Positions 1 through 5,590 of a DNA stretch of 7,430 nucleotides are shown here, piece by piece. The position numbers and the translations under genes are program-made. The notes under the pieces were generated by a model, which did no database searches, was not told the DNA's origin, and saw only the letters and a program-made list of their open reading frames with translations. Each line of letters starts with the position of its first letter. Position 1 is the first letter of the stretch. Origin of the DNA: DUZB01 sp964407525 (lineage in GTDB: Bacteria > Desulfobacterota > DSM-4660 > Desulfatiglandales > Desulfatiglandaceae); contig CAYOWC010000249.1 in the NCBI GenBank assembly GCA_964407525.1, positions 1-7,430 on the forward strand, written 5' to 3'.

Positions 1-430
1 CAATCACGGCCATCTTATTGTGAAGCATCATTTTCTCAATAAAAGAAGTCGCTTCTTTTTTGTCTTTATCCCGATCAAGGCCAACAGCGATTCCTAATTT
101 TCCAGCAAATGAAAATACTTCTCGGTGTCTTAATGCAAATGTTCTTTCCCAGAATGCATGCCCAATAGCATTCAACGTGCCATAGTAATTTCCACCTCCA
201 AAAACAAGCGCATCAGCATCATTTATTTTATCGATGACTTCTTGAAAATCATCCTTTTGAACACATTTATTGGTCTTTGCGCATTTAAGACACCCTAAAC
301 ATCCTTTGATATTCAATGCAGCAAGATGAATTATTTTATATTCTACCCCGGATTCTTCAAGAATATCTTTCACAATAATTTTTGAATATGCCGCTTTTCT
401 GCCGCTACTGCTGATGCCTATTGCTTTCAT
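1..430 (-). CDS. Iron-sulfur flavoprotein 1 (ISF-like), 3' part beyond left edge
   Basis: This is a flavodoxin-fold FMN protein carrying a [4Fe-4S] cluster, expected to be a cytosolic one/two-electron carrier in anaerobic metabolism. The first 143 codons are visible and stay open to the window edge; the C-terminus is outside. It starts MKAIGISSSGRK, where the Ser/Gly-rich loop (about residues 5-12) takes the place of the FMN-phosphate loop. Cys44, Cys47, Cys50 and Cys56 form the compact C-x2-C-x2-C-x5-C motif that binds the cluster in archaeal and bacterial ISF proteins, followed by KDDFQ. ATG at 430 is preceded by GGGAGGA, 6 nt away. It is a paralogue of the gene at 6663-7316, with the same cysteine spacing and the same KDDFQ and LRH segments. 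It is AT-rich (about 35% GC in the first 60 bases), unlike most of the window, and is separated from the next gene by about 520 bp, so it is probably its own transcription unit. Confidence 0.88.
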   Translation of the reverse strand, partial: MKAIGISSSGRKAAYSKIIVKDILEESGVEYKIIHLAALNIKGCLGCLKCAKTNKCVQKDDFQEVIDKINDADALVFGGGNYYGTLNAIGHAFWERTFALRHREVFSFAGKLGIAVGLDRDKDKKEATSFIEKMMLHNKMAVI

Positions 431-450
431 TTACTATCCTCCCAAGCCAA

Positions 451-470
451 ATTATAGGGGTACGATTATA
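451..470 (-). promoter_or_regulatory. Two candidate -10 boxes upstream of iron-sulfur flavoprotein 1
   Basis: On the minus strand two perfect TATAAT hexamers lie at 470-465 and 456-451, just upstream of the ATG at 430 and its ribosome-binding site at 437-443. The nearer one would give a leader of only about 14 nt. I see no good -35 hexamer at 16-18 nt from either, so this rests on the -10 boxes and position alone, in AT-rich DNA where such hexamers can occur by chance. Confidence 0.3.
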
Positions 471-534
471 ACCATGGAATGTGTAATAAATTTGGACGTT
501 ATCTTAGAACTTAAAAGATGCAATTAGCGGTTAA

Positions 535-660
535 CTGTTCGCTATTAGCCGCACAAAATCAGTGGTTTTCGGTGCAATAGATTCGCATCAAAAAGTGAGA
601 GCCTCAACATTGGAAAAAGTCATGCAAATGCTTGATATTTTTAAGCTAACGGCTATGTAA
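535..660 (+). pseudogene. Possible degenerate XRE-type HTH regulator fragment
   Basis: A 41-codon open stretch ends at TAA 658-660. It contains AISRTKSVV, then KVRASTLEKVMQMLD, which resembles the end of a Cro/C1-type (XRE) helix-turn-helix: a recognition-helix region followed by the usual 'STLxKVxxxLxL' helix. The same frame upstream reads LKDAISG and then hits TAA at 532-534, as if a longer HTH gene had acquired a stop. There is no convincing start codon or ribosome-binding site. It is the only plus-strand gene-like signal in the window. The resemblance is by eye and short; chance similarity is possible. Confidence 0.28.
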
Positions 661-679
661 AAGCTAATTGCAGCTTTTA
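658..679. repeat. Inverted repeat, 8-bp arms
   Basis: Arms TAAAAGCT (658-665) and AGCTTTTA (672-679) flank a 6-nt loop. The repeat begins exactly at the TAA of the plus-strand HTH-like remnant. There is no strong T-run on either side, so it is a weak terminator candidate or a protein-binding dyad. It lies 2 bp from a second perfect dyad. Confidence 0.5.
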
Positions 680-681
680 GG

Positions 682-699
682 TGGTATCATTTGATACCA
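682..699. promoter_or_regulatory. Operator-like palindrome TGGTATCA-TT-TGATACCA
   Basis: This is a perfect dyad with 8-bp arms separated by TT, about 250 bp upstream of flavoprotein 1 and 250 bp beyond the transporter stop. TGGT...ACCA half-sites are common for dimeric HTH repressors (GntR/FadR-type operators are one example), so it may be a regulator site. It is not positioned next to any clear promoter, and no regulator gene is intact in the window. Confidence 0.4.
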
Positions 700-709
700 A
701 CCCGTTGTG

Positions 710-907
710 CTAAAGCGGCAGATTCAACATTGACCATGACCCTGACAACATTGAGCTTTTGAATATCGGTTCAAGTTCTTTTTTCATGAACCTTATCAAA
801 GAACGTTCGTCACCCGTGCCAACCATTTGATTCACAAGCGTTTTAAATTTTTCAATCTGCAGAGCCTGATATTTCAACAGGGTTAGAGGTTTACTTTGTT
901 GTGGATA
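710..907 (-). pseudogene. Unrecognised 65-codon open stretch, possible C-terminal gene remnant
   Basis: The minus strand is open from a TGA at 908-910 to TAG at 710-712. The product is mostly amphipathic helix, for example LLKYQALQIEKFKTL (about residues 9-23) and RFMKKELEPIFKSSM (about residues 38-52). There is no ATG near its beginning; only CTG or TTG codons at 878-880 and 875-877 could start it, with no ribosome-binding site. It looks more protein-like than random AT-rich sequence and could be the tail of a lost gene. I do not recognise the family. It converges on the plus-strand HTH-like remnant, with the two palindromes between them. Confidence 0.25.
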
Positions 908-916
908 TCATCATTG

Positions 917-930
917 TTACCAATTGGCAA
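917..930. repeat. Imperfect palindrome just past the transporter stop
   Basis: TTACCAATTGGCAA is a 14-bp palindrome with one mismatched pair around a perfect CCAATTGG core, about 20 bp beyond the transporter stop codon. No U-tract follows, so it is not a classic terminator. It may be an operator or chance. Confidence 0.25.
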
Positions 931-950
931 TTATTTCCCAATACAACTTA

Positions 951-1871
951 TTATGGATTCTTCCCCCTGTTGCGAATGTTAATATAGGCACGCAACGGAA
1001 AAATGATGCCAAAAAACGGGATGATATACATGGCAGCCAGGGTCGGGCCCAAGGGGCCGAAAAATTCTCCGGCGAAAACAATGATGAGCATGTTGTTTGT
1101 GTTCCCCAGCGTTATCACCGAAGCCGCCTGGTCCGGCAAAGGCATCTTCCATGAGGCCGCCAGGCCCACCACAACGGAGAAGGTCCCGATGGCCAGGCCG
1201 ATTAGCGTGGCCTCTACTATGGTCGACGGGTTTTCGGCTATATAATCTGAATATTTAGAAAAAATGCCCATGATGATCATGGCCATGCAGGCCAGCGAAG
1301 CGGGAAATCGAACGGCCGCTGTAAGGGTCAAAACCCTGGGAAACAAACGTTGCAGGATTTCCTTTGCCAGGATCGGGACGAAGACCACCATGGCCAGCAG
1401 ACGGATCATTCCGCCCAGGGGAATGTCGATGCTGCGTCCCACAACCGCCTCAACCATCAGGGGCAGGGTAAAAGGGACCAGCAGGGACGATAGGACCGAC
1501 ATGACCAGGACCAACGGGGTGTTGCCGGACACGAGCCCCGAGATAAAGGGGGCGAGGACTGCCGTAGAGGTCCCAGCCAGCAATAACCCGCCAACGGCAT
1601 ATTCGGGACGGAATATTTTCAGAAGGGCGTACACTGCCAGCGGCAGGGCGATGAGCTTCAAAAAAGAAAGCCATGCCACCAACAAAGCCCTTGACCTGAT
1701 CATCTCTCCGATATCTTTCAGTTCCGTTGAGATAAAGCTCAGAAAAAGAAGGACCATCAGCAGGTAGATGGAGAAAGGTTGGAATACCGCCGTCGGATCG
1801 GGCAGCAGGACGCCCACCAGTATGGCCGAAAAAACAACCCCTATCAAGATTGCATCGTTCAAGTGAAACAT
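951..1871 (-). CDS. BASS-family (bile acid:Na+ symporter-like) transporter
   Basis: An integral membrane protein of 306 residues with 9-10 hydrophobic segments (approximately 7-25, 33-49, 62-85, 92-114, 119-141, 153-171, 189-204, 218-240, 260-275, 276-294). The AGTSTAVLAPFISGLVSGNT stretch (99-118) and the LGNTNNM motif (255-261) fit the two discontinuous crossover helices of the BASS fold, where Na+ and substrate bind. Members carry organic anions such as bile acids, pyruvate or pantoate with Na+; the substrate here cannot be read from sequence. As the last complete gene of the run, and following a haloacid dehalogenase, import of a carboxylate substrate is a reasonable inference. The ATG at 1871 has no good ribosome-binding site, but a mini-ORF ends 2 nt upstream (TAA-AC-ATG), which suggests translational coupling. 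An in-frame TGA upstream rules out a longer N-terminus. AEC or ACR3 carriers are less likely relatives. Confidence 0.85.
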   Translation of the reverse strand: MFHLNDAILIGVVFSAILVGVLLPDPTAVFQPFSIYLLMVLLFLSFISTELKDIGEMIRSRALLVAWLSFLKLIALPLAVYALLKIFRPEYAVGGLLLAGTSTAVLAPFISGLVSGNTPLVLVMSVLSSLLVPFTLPLMVEAVVGRSIDIPLGGMIRLLAMVVFVPILAKEILQRLFPRVLTLTAAVRFPASLACMAMIIMGIFSKYSDYIAENPSTIVEATLIGLAIGTFSVVVGLAASWKMPLPDQAASVITLGNTNNMLIIVFAGEFFGPLGPTLAAMYIIPFFGIIFPLRAYINIRNRGKNP

Positions 1872-1873
1872 GT

Positions 1874-1945
1874 TTATAACGTAGCCCCGTCTTCTTTCCG
1901 GTCAAAGCCGAACCCCATATAACCGGCATATTTTTCTACAGCCAT
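1874..1945 (-). CDS. Mini-ORF (23 aa) coupled to the transporter start
   Basis: ATG at 1945 opens a 23-codon frame beginning MAVEKYAGYMGFGF, ending with TAA at 1876-1874, 2 nt before the transporter ATG. The frame is open further upstream to a TAA without another start codon and remains protein-like there (SRYELSD just before the Met), so it may be the tail of a decayed gene. No ribosome-binding site precedes it. I do not recognise the peptide. Its position would let terminating ribosomes start on the transporter. Confidence 0.3.
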   Translation of the reverse strand: MAVEKYAGYMGFGFDRKEDGATL

Positions 1946-1977
1946 GTCTGATAATTCGTATCTACTGCGTATGACAT
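1936..1977 (-). CDS. Mini-ORF (13 aa), possible leader peptide
   Basis: This frame encodes MSYAVDTNYQTWL and stops at TAG 1938-1936. A purine-rich GAGAAGAGAA abuts the ATG, closer than an ideal ribosome-binding site. It overlaps the next mini-ORF by 10 nt in a different frame. It could be a leader peptide or a chance ORF; no codon enrichment typical of an attenuator is visible. Confidence 0.2.
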   Translation of the reverse strand: MSYAVDTNYQTWL

Positions 1978-2040
1978 TTCTCTTCTCTTTTTCGCTATTG
2001 AAGTTAGGTTAACACATCATTATTCAATCCGGATTTGTTG

Positions 2041-2727
2041 CTATTTCAGAAGCTTTGGCAACTCAATGAGGTTTTGGATTTCGACATCTGGTTGTCCAGG
2101 GAGCCGTTCTGGGCTCTGACCGAATCGATTCACCCATGCCACCTTGAATCCAAATGCAGAGGCGCCTGAGGCATCCCACGCGTTGGATGACTGAAATATG
2201 ATTTCTTCAGACCTGACTTTCAAGTCAGCAACGACAATTTGGTACACACGTGGATCGGGCTTGAATATGCTTACATCCTCAACAGAAAAATTTTTTTCGA
2301 TCAAATCGTCAATCCCTGAATTTTTCACAGCGGCCTCAAGCATGGCCGGTGTGCCGTTCGAAAGGATAGCGAGTTGGAAACCACGGCTTTTCAGGATTGA
2401 AAGCACCTCGGGCACTTCCGGGTAGCAATCCAGTTTCAGGTAAGCTTCCATGAGGTCTTTGCGCAGGTCGGGATTGTTGATGCCATGCATATCAAAAGCA
2501 TAATCCAACGCATCCTGTGTGACCTGCCAAAAATCCTCGTGATGCCCCATCAGGCTGCGAAGCCAAGTGTATTCCAATTGCTTGGTACGCCACAGATTAG
2601 ACACCTGATCAGCGATATCTCCCAGTCGATGTCGATGCCTTTCAACGGCTGAATGGACATCAAAGAGCGTCCCGTAGGCATCAAACACACAAACTTTTAT
2701 TCCTTCAATGGTTTCATTTTTACGCAT
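2041..2727 (-). CDS. L-2-haloacid dehalogenase (HAD superfamily, type II)
   Basis: A cytosolic hydrolase expected to convert L-2-haloalkanoic acids into D-2-hydroxy acids plus halide. The 228 residues match the usual length, and the catalytic set known from L-DEX enzymes is present: nucleophile Asp16 and Thr20 in VFDAYGTLFD; Arg47 in the LWRTKQLEYTWLRSLM segment; Ser123-Asn124 in LSNGTP; Lys156 and Tyr162 in FKPDPRVY; and Ser180, Asn182 and Asp185 in SSNAWDASG. The LEYTWLR segment is specific to haloacid dehalogenases rather than phosphatases of the superfamily. ATG at 2727 has AAGGAGA (2733-2739) 5 nt upstream. It lies 206 bp after the SDR gene, a gap holding a P-loop remnant and hairpin, so it may have its own promoter. 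It is locally AT-rich (about 37% GC near 2281-2340). It appears intact and is the best functional anchor of the window. Substrate range and halogen preference cannot be told. Confidence 0.93.
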   Translation of the reverse strand: MRKNETIEGIKVCVFDAYGTLFDVHSAVERHRHRLGDIADQVSNLWRTKQLEYTWLRSLMGHHEDFWQVTQDALDYAFDMHGINNPDLRKDLMEAYLKLDCYPEVPEVLSILKSRGFQLAILSNGTPAMLEAAVKNSGIDDLIEKNFSVEDVSIFKPDPRVYQIVVADLKVRSEEIIFQSSNAWDASGASAFGFKVAWVNRFGQSPERLPGQPDVEIQNLIELPKLLK

Positions 2728-2784
2728 AAGGTTCTCCTTACTTGAATAGGACGAACTGCATTCGAAAAGAGTATCAGAGAATCG

Positions 2785-2791
2785 CCTCCTT
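2785..2791 (-). promoter_or_regulatory. Orphan perfect Shine-Dalgarno
   Basis: AAGGAGG on the minus strand has no ATG, GTG or TTG within normal spacing; the haloacid dehalogenase uses its own AAGGAGA closer to its ATG. It is probably the start region of a lost gene, which fits the other remnants in this gap. Confidence 0.35.
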
Positions 2792-2815
2792 TCGTCGTCT
2801 GCAAAGCAGCATTAA

Positions 2816-2839
2816 GGGTAAAAGGACTCGCTTTTACCC
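2816..2839. repeat. Strong hairpin, 9-bp perfect stem and 6-nt loop
   Basis: Arms GGGTAAAAG (2816-2824) and CTTTTACCC (2831-2839) surround GACTCG. It lies between the SDR gene and the haloacid dehalogenase. No U-tract of terminator length follows on either strand, so it could be a weak terminator, an RNA-stability or processing stem, or an operator. Confidence 0.55.
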
Positions 2840-2848
2840 GAAAATCAC

Positions 2849-2929
2849 TTACGGTCGTGGCTTACACAAAAAATGGTGATGAGCTTTTTTACCGGTCCCA
2901 ATGCGCCCGGTCAGGCCGATGATGATCAT
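2849..2929 (-). pseudogene. N-terminal remnant of a P-loop kinase/ATPase (dephospho-CoA-kinase-like)
   Basis: Four bases after the SDR stop, ATG at 2929 opens a 26-codon frame starting MIIIGLTGRIGTGKK and ending at TAA 2851-2849. A hydrophobic beta strand running into GLTGxIGxGK is the hallmark Walker A start of dephospho-CoA kinase and related P-loop kinases, but the Ser/Thr expected after GK is Lys and the sequence after it (AHHHFLCKPRP) is not kinase-like. A real member would be about 180-200 residues, so only the first strand and loop survive. I read it as the 5' stub of a deleted gene that once followed the SDR gene in the operon. Chance is the alternative, but the motif spans about ten consecutive matching residues. 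Confidence 0.5.
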
Positions 2930-2933
2930 GGCC

Positions 2934-3692
2934 CTAAATCTGCTGCTTAGGGGCGGCCGGCCATCCGCCGGCGAACTTGATGATCGTCCCGGTGTGGAAT
3001 GACCCTTTCATCTCGGCCAGATAAGTAATCAGTTCGCCCATCTCTTCCAGTTCGCCCAACCTGCCGGCCGGGACTACCTGCTCAATGTAGGCGCGGCCTT
3101 TGGGGTCGTCGATGAACTTGGCTTTTGGGAAGTAGGCTTCGCTGTAGAAGTAGTTGGGGGCGATGGCGTTGACCGGTATGCCGTGGGGGGCCAGGTCCAA
3201 GCTGAGAGATTTCATCAGCGCATTGGCCCCGTCGCGGGCGATGTCCGGGATGGCTCCGCCGGGGAGGGGCAGCTCCGTCCGGCAGGAGGTGATCATGATC
3301 ACATTGCCCTTGCCCTGTTCCTTGAGTCTGGGCACGGCCGTCTGCATCAGCCTGTAGGGGAAGATGACCAACGCCTCCAGGGTTTTCCTGAGGTCCTCGA
3401 CGTCGGCTTGCTCGATGGGCAAGTGGATGGCTGGGTAGCTGTCGTTGCTGACGATGACGTCCAGCCGGCCGTATCTCTCCCAAGCTTGACTGATCAGGAC
3501 TTCGGGCTCCTGGGCCGAACTGGTTTTGGCTCCGGGGTAGGTGGCGATATACTCCTCTCGGGCCAGGGCATCGGTAAATGTGGCGTCGTGGGCGACAACC
3601 TCAAAGCTCTGTTTGAGCAAGGCGGCCATCGCCGCCGGGCCTGCGTAGCTTTGGGCGTTGGTGACCAGGGCGATTCTGGTTGAGTCGGACAT
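2934..3692 (-). CDS. Halohydrin-dehalogenase-like SDR lacking the catalytic tyrosine
   Basis: A Rossmann-fold SDR of 252 residues that resembles halohydrin dehalogenases, which turn vicinal halohydrins into epoxides plus halide without NAD(P)H. Family marks are T-x4-[FY]-x-G as TNAQSYAG (Thr11, Tyr16, Gly18) replacing the NAD(P)-binding glycine motif, HD near 35-36, TYP at 51-53, SND at 82-84, ITS with Ser136, APNYFYSE in the halide-site region, and RLGELEEMGEL with AGGWP near the end. The family triad is S-x12-Y-x3-R. Here Ser136 and Arg153 are present but position 149 is Pro (CCG), so the catalytic Tyr is missing. I chose ATG 3692 because AAGGA lies 7 nt upstream and the length then matches the family; a Met five codons upstream (3707) is less well placed. 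GC is high (about 68% at 3241-3300). It may be inactive, act differently, or be a binding protein. Confidence 0.85.
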   Translation of the reverse strand: MSDSTRIALVTNAQSYAGPAAMAALLKQSFEVVAHDATFTDALAREEYIATYPGAKTSSAQEPEVLISQAWERYGRLDVIVSNDSYPAIHLPIEQADVEDLRKTLEALVIFPYRLMQTAVPRLKEQGKGNVIMITSCRTELPLPGGAIPDIARDGANALMKSLSLDLAPHGIPVNAIAPNYFYSEAYFPKAKFIDDPKGRAYIEQVVPAGRLGELEEMGELITYLAEMKGSFHTGTIIKFAGGWPAAPKQQI

Positions 3693-3699
3693 TATTTTT

Positions 3700-3704
3700 T
3701 CCTT
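3700..3704 (-). promoter_or_regulatory. Ribosome-binding site deciding the SDR start
   Basis: AAGGA sits 7 nt before the ATG at 3692 and lies just inside the frame that would start at 3707, which itself has only a weak GAGA upstream. This favours the shorter product. Confidence 0.6.
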
Positions 3705-3750
3705 CATAAATCACATCTCAAAGTCATTCATCAGCCGATGAGCCCCATAA

Positions 3751-4040
3751 TCATTTGTTTTCCTGCTCAGCGGCCACCATTGCCCGCCTATTCCCCACCG
3801 GAGCACCGATTGCGTCAGCCATGCGGTTAAAATAATCAAAAAAAGACGCTACATGTATGGCTTCGTCCTTGACACCTATCTCCCGCAAGGCAAGGTTAAG
3901 ACCGGGTCCAGCAATTCGGGCCTCAGGTTCATGGCCTCGAACACCGACGGCACCTTTCCGAACATATCCATCATGGTCTTGTTGGTGTCGCCCAGACTTT
4001 CCGGGTGTTCTTCGGGGTTAAGGGTTTTTAAATAACTCAT
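3751..4040 (-). pseudogene. AhpD/carboxymuconolactone-decarboxylase-like gene, internally deleted and frameshifted
   Basis: ATG at 4040 with GGAAGGA (4047-4053) begins a frame of 54 codons: MSYLKTLNPEEHPESLGDTN, then a segment with KVPSVFEAMNLRPELLDPVL, stopping at TAG 3878-3876. The adjacent frame from about 3891 gives 46 codons, ALREIGVKDEAIHVA then FFDYFNRMADAIGAP, ending TGA 3753-3751. The first part matches the N-terminus and the second the C-terminal helices of peroxidase-related AhpD/CMD proteins (helix ending in F-N-x-x-x-R-x-A-D). About 80 or more residues in between, including the redox CxxC/His centre, are absent, and the frames differ. Intact relatives are about 180-190 residues. 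It follows the broken NMO gene by 18 nt, so it was once a genuine operon member. The deletion joint lies around 3885-3915. It cannot make an active enzyme. Confidence 0.75.
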
Positions 4041-4058
4041 GGGTTTTCCTTCCGATTC

Positions 4059-4946
4059 TCAGGAAACCATTTCTTCGATGATATCTTTTATGGGCCTGAT
4101 CTTTTTGATCAAGGCGCTGATCTGGCCAACACCTGCCGGATAAAGGTCAAAATCTCCGGTGGACCATGCTTTATACGCGTTCTTCATGTTGTATTCCCGG
4201 CTGAGATCCACACCGGAAACCAAAAGTTCCCCCAGTTTTGGGTTGATAATGGTTCGCATGGCCATGCCGTTAACGGGCAATAATGTGGTTCCTGCTTCAC
4301 CGCAGTTGATGATTGCCTCTTTCCATGCCTTTGAAGCCGGACTCTCCTCGGAAGCCAGAAAAGCGGTCCCGATCTGTACCCCATGGGCGCCAAGGGCAAG
4401 CGCCGCCTGATATCCGCGACGATCGGCGATGCCGCCTGCCGCAACAACCGGCACATCGACCATGTCGCAAACAACGGGGACAAGGATCAAATTAGTGGAT
4501 TCAGGGCCATTGGTACGCAGTCCACCGGATTCCAACCCTGAAACAATAATCCCATCCGCGTCCGTCGCTTTTGCCGCAAGCTTTGCCGCCAGAGTCACAT
4601 GGAGACCTTTAAGACCCAGTTCCTTGATTTTTGGGTATATCTTTTTCGGTGATCCGGCCGATGTCGTCACGACTTTAACGCCCGCCTGGGCCAGTATTTC
4701 AAGAATGGTCTCGTTGTTGGGATTCATGGCGATCATGAGATTGGCCCCGAAGGGCTTGTCCGTAAGTTATCTGACCTCGTTTACCAGTTCCCTGACCCTT
4801 TCCGTATCTGTAATGAAACCGAAAGCGAGAACACCAAATGCACCCGCCTCTGATATGGCAGCTACCATTTTAGGATCATTAAGTTGACCTATGGGGCCTT
4901 GAATGATTGGATACTTGCAACCCAGAATTTCCAAAAGCTTTGTCAT
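4059..4946 (-). pseudogene. NMO/FabK-like FMN oxidoreductase interrupted by an in-frame TAA
   Basis: This is a TIM-barrel FMN enzyme of the nitronate monooxygenase / enoyl-ACP reductase II family. ATG at 4946 (AAGGAGA at 4955-4961) gives MTKLLEILGCKYPIIQGPIG and runs to codon 59. Codon 60 is TAA (4769-4767), and the same frame continues LTDKPFGANL and on to residue 295, so one base change in a Lys, Glu or Gln codon explains the break. Family marks include IQGP (15-18), TDKPFG, VVTTSAG (92-98), ESGG (139-142), VVAAGGIADRRG (167-178) and QIGTAFLASEES (191-202). The active-site His that usually follows ESGG/EAGG is Leu143. Re-initiation at ATG 4736 would give a 225-residue piece lacking the first barrel strands. 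TAA is not a Sec or Pyl codon, so recoding is unlikely. A sequencing error remains possible. It lies 40 nt after the flavodoxin gene. Confidence 0.85.
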
Positions 4947-4986
4947 TGTGGTGTTCTCCTTTCCATTACAGCAGGTACGTTTAAAA

Positions 4987-5502
4987 TCAGGCCAAAACTT
5001 CTTTTGCACACGCTTTGGCGTTTGCCACGTCTTCTTCGTTGGGACGCCCGGTCATCTGTTCGACCATACCCGCCCACTGCTCGTCGGATAAATTGAGCTT
5101 CTTCTGCACTGCCACATGCATGGATTCGGCCAGCGCTCCCTGGCAGTCGAAACAGCCCTTGTATTCAATGCCTTTTTCCTTGCATGCTGCTTTTATTGGT
5201 TCTGTAAATTTTTCCATGTCCTGTTCCGGATAGGCCGGAGCGAAATGGGTGATGAAACCAGCCATCTTTTGACCGGAACTTGCCTGAAGAACGCCCAGAC
5301 ACTCTTTTACCGGTGCTGCCAGACTGCCTGAATGCAACGGTGCGCCGATGAAAATGAAATCGTATCCAGCCACTTCCTCAGGAGTGATATCCTCAAGTTT
5401 TTTCAAAGCTGCCTCGTTCGCTTGGGATGCTTCCTCGTAAATGGCGTTGGCGATCTTTTCCGTGTTTCCGCTCTGGCTGAAATAAGTAACTAATACTTTC
5501 AT
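4987..5502 (-). CDS. Flavodoxin-family protein
   Basis: A cytosolic FMN electron carrier or small FMN oxidoreductase of 171 residues. The N-terminal MKVLVTYFSQSGNTEKIA has the classic flavodoxin first strand and phosphate loop (S9-Q-S-G-N-T14). GAPLHSGSLAAP (about 53-64) and ITHFAPAYPEQ (about 84-94) take the place of the loops that hold the isoalloxazine ring. Several Cys (such as the CFDC pair near 117-120) occur, but no ferredoxin motif. ATG at 5502 is preceded by AAGAAGGAA (5511-5519), 8 nt away. It sits 88 bp after the QueG-like gene and 40 bp before the NMO-like gene, consistent with one operon, where it could pass electrons between the iron-sulfur and flavin enzymes. The partner is not determined by sequence. 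Length is close to long-chain flavodoxins and to a common anaerobe flavodoxin subgroup. Confidence 0.88.
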   Translation of the reverse strand: MKVLVTYFSQSGNTEKIANAIYEEASQANEAALKKLEDITPEEVAGYDFIFIGAPLHSGSLAAPVKECLGVLQASSGQKMAGFITHFAPAYPEQDMEKFTEPIKAACKEKGIEYKGCFDCQGALAESMHVAVQKKLNLSDEQWAGMVEQMTGRPNEEDVANAKACAKEVLA

Positions 5503-5528
5503 GATGTAATTTCCTTCTTATTGTTTAC

Positions 5529-5555
5529 CATTTCAAATTCAAAAGGCTTGAAATG
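5529..5555. repeat. Intergenic inverted repeat, 8-bp arms
   Basis: CATTTCAA (5529-5536) and TTGAAATG (5548-5555) flank 11 nt, ending about 10 nt upstream of the flavodoxin ribosome-binding site. It could be an RNA processing or stability stem or an operator; no U-tract makes it a terminator. Confidence 0.4.
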
Positions 5556-5590
5556 ATGGCCTGTCTATCTATTCTAATATGCTTCTTAAC

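Noticed and set aside
1264..1767. Plus-strand 167-codon open frame inside the transporter
   Set aside because: It is antisense to a clear membrane-protein gene, is low in hydrophobic structure and has no ribosome-binding site or family motif.
1450..1929. Minus-strand 159-codon frame overlapping the transporter start
   Set aside because: It is in a different frame from the transporter, which has the clear BASS features; the product is Pro/Gly/Arg-rich and looks like a frame shadow.
2816..2839. Rho-independent terminator
   Set aside because: The stem is good, but neither strand has a T-run directly after it.
3183..3683. Plus-strand 166-codon open frame inside the SDR gene
   Set aside because: It is antisense to a GC-rich gene with strong family motifs; long antisense frames are expected at this composition.
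4767..4769. Stop-codon recoding (selenocysteine or pyrrolysine) in the NMO-like gene
   Set aside because: The codon is TAA, while Sec uses TGA and Pyl uses TAG, and the aligned family position is an ordinary polar residue.
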